NCBI GenBank assembly: GCA_965601475.1
Contig: OZ271832.1
Location: 2,108,001-2,172,000, forward strand
From: JAWPMT01 sp965601475
Lineage (GTDB): Bacteria > Bacteroidota > Bacteroidia > Cytophagales > Cyclobacteriaceae
Length of the DNA stretch: 64,000 nt
Reading direction: 5' to 3'
Made by a program: the position numbers and the translations under genes. Positions 53,533 through 61,093 of this stretch are shown here, in pieces (the first letter of the stretch is position 1; the number at the start of each line of letters is the position of its first letter). The notes below the pieces were generated by a model that did no database searches, was not told the DNA's origin, and saw only the letters and a program-made list of their open reading frames with translations.

Positions 53533-54707
53533 CGCTTTCCTTTAGTATTTCTTGATCTGTGGTGTGTTTTCCCGCCATCGCCTGTTGCCTGTTGTTGTCC
53601 CTTTCTTCGGTTTTTTCGGTTCCGATTCTTGTTTTTGTGATACTTCCCTTTGAATTTCTTGTCCATAGCAACCAGATCACTATTCAAAGTAGTCACAGGC
53701 TCTTCCATGGTTTCATCCTCAAACAGCGTTGCGGGCTTCTTTCCACGAGCATTCAACGTCAGTATCTCCGCCACCCTATGGGTATCTACAGGGTGCCATG
53801 CGTTTTCGTCATTCAGGCTAAACCACATGATCTTTCGGAAGATATCCGTCTTTTGTAAGTGGGCTTTCCCCGTCTCAACCAGTAACGGCTTATCCACCTC
53901 AGGTATGTCCTTAAGGGCCTCAGTGTAAGTCTCCAACTCATAGTTGAGACAACACTTCAACCTCCCACACTGGCCGGAAAGTTTACTGGGGTTCAGGGAC
54001 AGGTTTTGATACCTGGCGGCCTGCGTGCTTACAGTAGCGAAATCTGTCAGCCATGTAGAACAGCATAGCTCTCTGCCACATGATCCTATCCCACCAAGAC
54101 GGCTCGCTTCCTGGCGCAGGCTGATCTGGCGCATCTCTACGCGTATCCGAAATTCCGCAGCAAGTATTTTGATCAACTCCCTGAAATCAACCCGATCATC
54201 TGCCGAATAGTAAAAGGTAGCCTTGGTATTATCAGCTTGATACTCAACATCAGTAAGTTTCATTTGCAGTTTTTGCAATTGAATGATCTCACGAGTCCGG
54301 TAAAGGGTGGGTTCTTCTCTTTTGCGCGCTTGACGAAATTTGTCGATGTCCTTTGCAGTAGCCAGGCGATAGATGACACGAATGTCATCATTGTCGGGCA
54401 CCCTTTTCTTGCGCATTTGCAGTCGAACGAGCTCTCCCTGCAGCGCAACATGACCAATATGATGCCCGTTTGGTACATCTACAACCACCGCATCTCCAGC
54501 ATTCAATTCGAGGTCCCGGGAATTCCGAAAAAAATCCTTTTTTCCATTCTTGAATCTTACCTCAACAATGTCATATGGATTAACCGCAACATCCATATTG
54601 GAAAGCCAATCAAACGCATTGAGTTTGTTGCAACCTCCTGTCTTGCAACCGCCGCTGCCACAGCCAATCACATCCCCGTCTCCATTACCGCACGAATTGC
54701 ACCCCAT
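53529..54707 (-). CDS. PSP1 C-terminal domain protein (RicT-like)
   Basis: A 392-residue protein from the ATG at 54707, placed there because a conserved Cys-rich start (MGCNSCGNG...IGCGSGGCKTGGC) follows; an upstream GTG adds ten residues without support. The N-terminus holds five Cys (3, 6, 16, 21, 26). The PSP1 C-terminal domain lies at about 50-270 with GGIGSCGRELCCSTWL and SGQCGRLKCCLNYELE, both further Cys clusters. RicT (YaaT) in Bacillus is a PSP1 protein of the Fe-S RicA/F/T complex that steers RNase Y; a similar role is possible. A basic, low-complexity tail (about 345-392) follows. It is coupled to gldH. Confidence 0.85.
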   Translation of the reverse strand: MGCNSCGNGDGDVIGCGSGGCKTGGCNKLNAFDWLSNMDVAVNPYDIVEVRFKNGKKDFFRNSRDLELNAGDAVVVDVPNGHHIGHVALQGELVRLQMRKKRVPDNDDIRVIYRLATAKDIDKFRQARKREEPTLYRTREIIQLQKLQMKLTDVEYQADNTKATFYYSADDRVDFRELIKILAAEFRIRVEMRQISLRQEASRLGGIGSCGRELCCSTWLTDFATVSTQAARYQNLSLNPSKLSGQCGRLKCCLNYELETYTEALKDIPEVDKPLLVETGKAHLQKTDIFRKIMWFSLNDENAWHPVDTHRVAEILTLNARGKKPATLFEDETMEEPVTTLNSDLVAMDKKFKGKYHKNKNRNRKNRRKGQQQATGDGGKTHHRSRNTKGKR

Positions 54708-54930
54708 CCTACTTTGATAATATTTCGTCCATGCCACTTTGCGTCAAATCCTTGATCTGCCCAGGGACGTAGAAATGCCTGGGACCACTGACTCAACTTT
54801 TCTCCAACAATCAAATATAGTTGGGCAATCACTATTCGCCAAAGGTCGAAAATCCCGGGCTCCTGAGCTGCCAGGTGAAACCAAAGCCTGGCGTATGTAG
54901 TATGTAGATGGAAGTAATTTTCTTTGTATC

Positions 54931-56385
54931 ATGAAGAGATGGATCATCACCGGAATTGTTGGTTTCTCCACAGGCTTGCTCGGATTTCTTGTTGGCTTTC
55001 AATGGCTCGATGCGAGAATCCAGGCACGGTTGACCGAGGAACTCCAACCGCAGTTTTCGAATGTAGGTAACATGGGAGAGCTGGAAAAACCCAATCCTTC
55101 ATTTCGAACTGACACGCTCTTTAGATCCAAAGATTTTGTAGATGCTTCCTACACCAGTACGGCAAGTGTGGTGTTCATTCAAACGGTAACGGAATATGAA
55201 TACGGGGGACGCAGTGTCTTCGACTGGTTCTTTGAACCACGGAGTTCCCAGCGCGTAGGCAGTGGATCGGGTGTTATCTTCTCAGAAGACGGATACATTG
55301 TGACCAACAACCACGTCATTGAGGATGCAGACGTTATCAAAGTGACCATCGGAAAAAAAATCGTGGATGCCACACTCGTCGGCACCGATCCCTCATCAGA
55401 CCTTGCTGTGATCAAAGTAGAAGAAAAGAACTTACCTACCATAAGACTCGGGCAATCCAAAAATGTAGAAGTGGGAGAGTGGGTATTGGCAGTAGGTAAT
55501 CCTTTCAATTTAACTTCGACTGTCACCGCCGGCATCGTAAGTGCCAAAGGCAGAAACATCAACATTTTGCGAGATCGTTTCCCCATCGAGTCGTTCATTC
55601 AAACCGATGCGGCCATCAATCCGGGAAACAGCGGTGGCGCCCTTGTCAACAGAGATGGAGAACTCATTGGCATCAACACGGCCATACTATCTCGCACTGG
55701 CTCTTATGCGGGTTACGGCTTTGCTGTACCGGTGGATATTGTCAAAAAAGTCTACAAGGATATCGTTCAGTATGGACAAGTCCAGAAGGCGCTCACTGGC
55801 GCTGAATTATTGGACATTGATAGCGAACTAGCCAATAAGCTGGAGCTGAAAGATTATGATGGGGTCATCGTCACCGACATTCTGGAGGGCAGTGCCGCAG
55901 CCAAATCCAACCTGGAAAAAGGAGATGTGATCAAAAGCATTGACGGGCAGACGGTACATTCCAAAGCCTACCTGGAAGAGTATATTGCCAAACTCTACCC
56001 TGGAGACAAGGTGAAACTCGAGGTCAACAGAGACAACGAGCGACTGGAAAAAGAACTGACACTGACCAACAGAGAAGGTACTACGGCCCTACTCCGCCGG
56101 GAGACCTACTATGCAGAGGAACTGGGCGTAACTTTCGAACAGCTATCCAAAGTCGAACGAAATGCGCTTGGTGTGCGGGGAGGTGTAAAGGTGATCGCCA
56201 TTGATAACAGGGGCTTCTTCTCGCAATTGGATATCCCCAAGGGTTTTATTATCACGTCTGTAAATGGCTCGGTAATGAGGTCGCCAGAAGAGCTATCTGA
56301 AATCCTTCAAAAGATACGCGGTAGTGTCATTATTGTCGGGATCGACAAGAGTGGAAGACAGGTTTACTATCCCTATCGATTTTAG
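54931..56385 (+). CDS. Do-type serine protease (DegP/DegQ/HtrA)
   Basis: A 484-residue periplasmic serine protease with an N-terminal hydrophobic signal or anchor (GIVGFSTGLLGFLVGF). The catalytic triad is H128 (NNHVIED), D157 (SSDLAVIKV) and S234 (NPGNSGGA). Two PDZ domains follow, about residues 285-370 and 395-480. Do-type proteases degrade and refold damaged envelope proteins. It is convergent with dnaA; the two stop codons overlap by three bases. Confidence 0.93.
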   Translation: MKRWIITGIVGFSTGLLGFLVGFQWLDARIQARLTEELQPQFSNVGNMGELEKPNPSFRTDTLFRSKDFVDASYTSTASVVFIQTVTEYEYGGRSVFDWFFEPRSSQRVGSGSGVIFSEDGYIVTNNHVIEDADVIKVTIGKKIVDATLVGTDPSSDLAVIKVEEKNLPTIRLGQSKNVEVGEWVLAVGNPFNLTSTVTAGIVSAKGRNINILRDRFPIESFIQTDAAINPGNSGGALVNRDGELIGINTAILSRTGSYAGYGFAVPVDIVKKVYKDIVQYGQVQKALTGAELLDIDSELANKLELKDYDGVIVTDILEGSAAAKSNLEKGDVIKSIDGQTVHSKAYLEEYIAKLYPGDKVKLEVNRDNERLEKELTLTNREGTTALLRRETYYAEELGVTFEQLSKVERNALGVRGGVKVIAIDNRGFFSQLDIPKGFIITSVNGSVMRSPEELSEILQKIRGSVIIVGIDKSGRQVYYPYRF

Positions 56386-57782
56386 GCAGAGCGCATCTTC
56401 AATTTGCGCTTCAACTCGTCAATGCTATACCGAAACTTGGCGTTGGTATCCATCATGTCGTTCACAGATTGCACTGCGTGGATGACTGTGCTATGATCTC
56501 TCCCTCCGAAGTGATAGCCGATGGACTTGAGGGAATGATTGGTGTAGTCCTTCGAAAAGTACATGGCCACTTGTCGCGCAATGACGATCTCACGTTTTCG
56601 AGTCTTGGCTTTCAGGTCTTCCTGATCCACCTTGAAGTAGTCCGAGACAGTCTTTTGGATATAGTCTATCCCCACCTCGGAATCTATGTCGGTGACAATG
56701 TTTTGTAGAGTCTGCTTGGCAAGTTCAAGATCAATCTGATCCTTGGTTAGGGATGCATGCGCGATAAGCGAAATGATCACACCCTCCAACTCCCTGATAT
56801 TGGTGTCAATAGAATAAGCAAGGTACTCTACCACCTGATCGGGAATTCTAATACCATCCGCCTGCAGTTTCTTCAGGATAATCGCCATTCGGGTTTCGAA
56901 ATCTGGCTGCTGCAGATCCGTCGTCAAACCCCACTTGAATCTGGACACCAATCTTTCTTGCAACCCCTGGAGATCGCGAGGTGCGCAATCACTCGTCATG
57001 ATGATTTGCTTACCACTTTGATGAAGATGGTTGAAGATGTGAAAGAAAATCTCCTGTGTCTTTTCTTTCTCCCTTAGAAATTGGACATCATCGAGAATCA
57101 ATACATCCACATTTCGGTAATATGCGATGAATTCCTGGATGCTGTTATTTTTCAGTGCATCAATGAATTGCGTTGTGAACTTCTCGGAAGCCACATAGAA
57201 AACATATTTATCCGGATGATTGCTCTTTATTTCATTACCTATGGCTTGCACCAGGTGTGTCTTTCCCAGACCAACACCTCCGTATATCATCAAGGGATTG
57301 AATGATGTCACTCCTGGTTTTTTTGCCACAGCATATCCAGCCGAGCGCGCCAGTCGATTGCAATCCCCTTCAATGTAATTGTCGAAACGATAAGTAGGAT
57401 TCAAATTTGAATCCGATGCCAATTCTTGAATGAATTGGGGATTCTTATACTGATCAAATCCATTTACCCGGTTCTTATTTTGACTGTTGACCACACCAGA
57501 AACGTTGACGGTGTAAGGCTGAACCATGTCATCACCACGATCGACGACAACAGAATATTCCAATCTGCCATTGGCACCTACTTCTGACTTAATCGCTTCT
57601 CTGAGCAGATGCACATAATTCTCTTCAAGCCATTCGTAAAAGAATTGACTCGGAACTTGTATGGTTAGCACATCATCTTCAAGGGCTATAGGCTTGATTG
57701 GGACAAACCATGTTTTGAAGCTTTGCGCAGGAATACGCTGTTCTATGTATTTAAGGCACTTTTTCCAAGTGTTGTCGTGCAT
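56382..57782 (-). CDS. dnaA: Chromosomal replication initiator protein
   Basis: A 466-residue DnaA from the ATG at 57782 (MHDNTWKKCLKYI; a TTG one codon earlier is not needed). Domain I at about 1-80, a linker, the AAA+ domain with Walker A GGVGLGKTHL and Walker B VLILDDVQFL, and the C-terminal DNA-binding helix-turn-helix with the signature YHFGGRDHSTVIHAV. It opens the chromosome origin. The 262-bp upstream region shared with the mutase gene is A/T-rich but shows no cluster of DnaA boxes. Confidence 0.97.
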   Translation of the reverse strand: MHDNTWKKCLKYIEQRIPAQSFKTWFVPIKPIALEDDVLTIQVPSQFFYEWLEENYVHLLREAIKSEVGANGRLEYSVVVDRGDDMVQPYTVNVSGVVNSQNKNRVNGFDQYKNPQFIQELASDSNLNPTYRFDNYIEGDCNRLARSAGYAVAKKPGVTSFNPLMIYGGVGLGKTHLVQAIGNEIKSNHPDKYVFYVASEKFTTQFIDALKNNSIQEFIAYYRNVDVLILDDVQFLREKEKTQEIFFHIFNHLHQSGKQIIMTSDCAPRDLQGLQERLVSRFKWGLTTDLQQPDFETRMAIILKKLQADGIRIPDQVVEYLAYSIDTNIRELEGVIISLIAHASLTKDQIDLELAKQTLQNIVTDIDSEVGIDYIQKTVSDYFKVDQEDLKAKTRKREIVIARQVAMYFSKDYTNHSLKSIGYHFGGRDHSTVIHAVQSVNDMMDTNAKFRYSIDELKRKLKMRSA

Positions 57783-58011
57783 CAAATCGAGAATTTGGGC
57801 GGTCTATTATCAGTTCAAGTACCCACCTTAGGTTTAGGCGGACATCAAAATTGTCCCAAAATCCTTGAAGAAAAAAATCATTTTTTGCATTGACTTTTTC
57901 CAATGCTGTCACAGATGTTTCTAGCCCACATTTGCCTCGAAAATTCTTGAAAAAATGCAAATACCATAATCTTATTGTTCAACTACGGATATCGTTTTCA
58001 TTTACAAAATA

Positions 58012-58019
58012 TAATTTTG
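58012..58019 (+). promoter_or_regulatory. TAnnTTTG -7 promoter box for the mutase gene
   Basis: TAATTTTG is an exact -7 match 25 bases ahead of the mutase ATG at 58045, within an A/T-rich divergent region. No -33 TTG is well placed. Confidence 0.45.
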
Positions 58020-58044
58020 GTATCAACCCCAATGACAGAGCCCT

Positions 58045-61000
58045 ATGCTAACATTCGATGAATTTCAAAAGACCCAATTCGAGGATTGGAAACGGCAGGC
58101 CATTAAAGATTTGAAGACTGAAGACCTGGACCCGCTCCTCACCTGGTATCCGGATGAGTCTGCTCCATATTCCGCCTACTATGACGTAAATAACCGGCAG
58201 GAAGTGAAGGACATGCAATCGTTTTTCGAAGCGGCCGAAACAAAGCGTTGGGAATTACTGGAATTGATCGAGCCTGAGCAAGGATCTACTGCTAACAACC
58301 TGGCGTTGGAGGCCCTTACCGGGGGGGCGGATGGCGTCATCTTTTCTAAGATCGGCAAAGTCTCCATCGGTGATTTGATGTCTGGCATAGATCCAACAAT
58401 TTGCAATGTTTCTTTCAAAGACATTGATCCACAAACCTTCGAGGATTATGCCGCATACCTCCAAACCAACCCATCCAAAAACCATCATGGATATGTTTTA
58501 GGTGTAGACAAAATCCCCAACTCGCAAGGCTACATCACCCAATCAATACAGAACGACCCCGCCCTTTCGCCCATCAAGCAGATCACCGCAATATTGGAAG
58601 CACTTGAGGGTGGCAAGGGAGACCACGTTGTTACACTACAAACGGGGCCTCAATTTTTTACTGAAATCGCAAAAACCCGGGCCCTCAGATTCCTGGCATC
58701 GAAAATGGTCCAAGACGATCTGGCCATACTATGTCAACCGATTCCATTGGATAACAAGGAGGATAACATGCTACAGTGTACCGTAGCAGGTCTGGCAGGT
58801 GTTTTGGGAGGGGCAGACGCCATTTGCTTCCCAAAACTTGGATTCGACCATACAGGGTTTGACAAAAGAATAAGCAGAAACATTGGTAATCTATTCAGGC
58901 TTGAATCCTCACTCGGTTCATTGGCCGATGCACTCAAGGGCTCATATTTCATTGATTCGCTCACGGCTAGTTTTATCGCTGCGGCAAGCTCCGAGTTAGC
59001 CAGGAGGCAACCTGGCCTTGAAGCATACACCAAATCATATGCCGCGCACAGCACCGCAAAATTTACCCATGAGGGTTTTGGGGCAGGTATTCCGCCATAT
59101 CTAAGGGGACCTTATAGTTCCATGTACGCCACCAGACCATGGACTATCAGGCAATATGCAGGCTTCTCTACCGCGGAGGAGTCCAATGCCTTTTACAGAA
59201 GAAATCTGGCGGCCGGACAAAAAGGCCTTTCCGTCGCTTTTGATCTAGCCACGCACCGTGGATACGACAGTGATCATCCAAGGGTGAAGGGAGATGTTGG
59301 TAAGGCGGGTGTTGCCATAGACACAGTGGAAGATATGAAGAAACTCTTCGATGGCATACCACTCGATAAGATGTCCGTATCCATGACCATGAATGGGGCT
59401 GTCATCCCGGTGATGGCATTCTATATTGTCGCCGCCAAAGAACAGGGTGTCGAACGAGCGGCGCTTTCGGGCACCATCCAGAATGATATTCTCAAGGAGT
59501 TTATGGTACGGAATACCTATATCTATCCTCCGACTCCCTCCATGAGAATCATTGGTGACATTTTCGAATATACCTCCCAAAATATGCCTCGATTCAACTC
59601 GATCAGCATTAGTGGCTATCACATGCATGAGGCTGGAGCAACGGCGGAAATAGAACTTGCCTTCACCCTTGCCGATGGGTTGGAATACATCAAGACGGGT
59701 ATTGACGCGGGCATACCCATTGATTCTTTTGCACCAAGACTTAGCTTTTTCTGGGGTATTGGCATGAACCTCCTTACTGAGATCGCCAAGCTTAGGGCAG
59801 GCCGAATTTTGTGGGCCAAATTGGTAAGGCGTTTTGAACCCGCCAACCCTAAATCCATGGCCTTGCGCACACATAGCCAGACCTCCGGCTATAGCCTTAC
59901 AGCCCAGGATCCTTTCAACAACGTGGCGCGTACATGTATTGAAGCGATGGCAGCAGTGATGGGCCACACACAAAGCCTGCATACCAATGCCCTGGATGAA
60001 GCGATTGCACTACCCACTGATTATTCAGCCAAAATTGCCAGGGATACACAACTATTCCTCCAGAAGCACACGGACATCACAAAAGTTGTCGACCCCTGGG
60101 GTGGATCCCATAAGATAGAGTCTTTGACCGAAGACCTGATCAACAAAGCCTGGGCTATTATTGAAGAGGTTGAAAACATGGGTGGAATGTCCAAGGCTAT
60201 CGAACAAGGCTATCCAAAAATGAAAATCGAAGAAGCCGCAGCACAGAAGCAGGCCAGAATCGACTCGGGGCAAGAAAATGTAGTGGGCGTGAACATCTTT
60301 CAGACAGATGAAAAGACGGATATCGACTTGCTGGAGGTAGACAATCAGAGAGTACGGGAAAGCCAGGTCGACTCAATCAAATCCGTAAGAGCACAAAGAA
60401 ACGAAGCCGAGGTTACCGCAGCATTGCAGGCACTTGAAAAAGCAGCTGGCGATAAGCAAAATGGCAACCTTCTTGACCTCGCGGTTGTGGCGGCTGAAAA
60501 AAGGGCCACACTAGGCGAAATCTCGTCTGCATTAGAAAAGCAATTCGGCCGATATCAGGCCATCCCCAAAACAATCTCCGGAGTGTACGCCAAGGAAATC
60601 AAACAAGACAAACTATTCGTAACCGCCAAAGGGCTGTCTGATCAATTTGCTGAACAAGAGGGCCGGCGACCCAGGATCATGATTGCGAAAATGGGCCAGG
60701 ACGGTCATGACAGGGGCGCCAAAGTCATCGCAACGAGTTTCGCCGATCTGGGATTTGACGTGGACATCGGACCACTATTTCAAACTCCACAAGAAGTGGC
60801 CAGACAAGCCGCAGAAAACGATGTGCATATCGTTGGTGCATCCTCTTTGGCCGCGGGTCACAAAACGCTAATCCCTGACCTGATCGCTGAGTTGAAGCAA
60901 ATCGGTCGCCCCGATATCGCTGTAGTTGCGGGCGGGATCATCCCTGAAAATGACCATGACTTCCTCAAAGAACATGGTGTGCTTTCGATCTTCGGACCGG

Positions 61001-61053
61001 GAACCATCATTGCGCAAGCAGCCATCGAAATATTGCAAGAACTCATGGATTAG
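58045..61053 (+). CDS. Methylmalonyl-CoA mutase, small-subunit half fused to complete large subunit
   Basis: A 1002-residue protein. Residues 1 to about 330 resemble the MutA (small subunit) barrel: FEDWKRQAIKDL, TWYPDES, then the VLGGADAICFPKLGF region. A short linker (about 331-347) leads to GIPPYLRGPYSSMY at 348, the usual start of the MutB catalytic barrel with WTIRQYAGFSTAEESN and AFDLATHRGYDSDHP. The C-terminal cobalamin domain has DxHxxG as D886-G-H888-D-R-G891. The MutA cobalamin-like domain is absent. It interconverts methylmalonyl-CoA and succinyl-CoA with adenosylcobalamin. Separate mutA and mutB genes of about 620 and 715 residues are usual. Confidence 0.9.
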   Translation: MLTFDEFQKTQFEDWKRQAIKDLKTEDLDPLLTWYPDESAPYSAYYDVNNRQEVKDMQSFFEAAETKRWELLELIEPEQGSTANNLALEALTGGADGVIFSKIGKVSIGDLMSGIDPTICNVSFKDIDPQTFEDYAAYLQTNPSKNHHGYVLGVDKIPNSQGYITQSIQNDPALSPIKQITAILEALEGGKGDHVVTLQTGPQFFTEIAKTRALRFLASKMVQDDLAILCQPIPLDNKEDNMLQCTVAGLAGVLGGADAICFPKLGFDHTGFDKRISRNIGNLFRLESSLGSLADALKGSYFIDSLTASFIAAASSELARRQPGLEAYTKSYAAHSTAKFTHEGFGAGIPPYLRGPYSSMYATRPWTIRQYAGFSTAEESNAFYRRNLAAGQKGLSVAFDLATHRGYDSDHPRVKGDVGKAGVAIDTVEDMKKLFDGIPLDKMSVSMTMNGAVIPVMAFYIVAAKEQGVERAALSGTIQNDILKEFMVRNTYIYPPTPSMRIIGDIFEYTSQNMPRFNSISISGYHMHEAGATAEIELAFTLADGLEYIKTGIDAGIPIDSFAPRLSFFWGIGMNLLTEIAKLRAGRILWAKLVRRFEPANPKSMALRTHSQTSGYSLTAQDPFNNVARTCIEAMAAVMGHTQSLHTNALDEAIALPTDYSAKIARDTQLFLQKHTDITKVVDPWGGSHKIESLTEDLINKAWAIIEEVENMGGMSKAIEQGYPKMKIEEAAAQKQARIDSGQENVVGVNIFQTDEKTDIDLLEVDNQRVRESQVDSIKSVRAQRNEAEVTAALQALEKAAGDKQNGNLLDLAVVAAEKRATLGEISSALEKQFGRYQAIPKTISGVYAKEIKQDKLFVTAKGLSDQFAEQEGRRPRIMIAKMGQDGHDRGAKVIATSFADLGFDVDIGPLFQTPQEVARQAAENDVHIVGASSLAAGHKTLIPDLIAELKQIGRPDIAVVAGGIIPENDHDFLKEHGVLSIFGPGTIIAQAAIEILQELMD

Positions 61054-61093
61054 CACGGAAAAATCCATATTTTTATATAAAAAATCCGATAAA

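Noticed and set aside
57783..58044. Chromosome origin next to dnaA
   Set aside because: The region is A/T-rich but I see no cluster of TTATCCACA-type boxes, and oriC is not always beside dnaA in this phylum.
59245..59982. 245-codon minus-strand frame inside the mutase gene
   Set aside because: It lies wholly opposite highly conserved mutase sequence and has no recognisable features.
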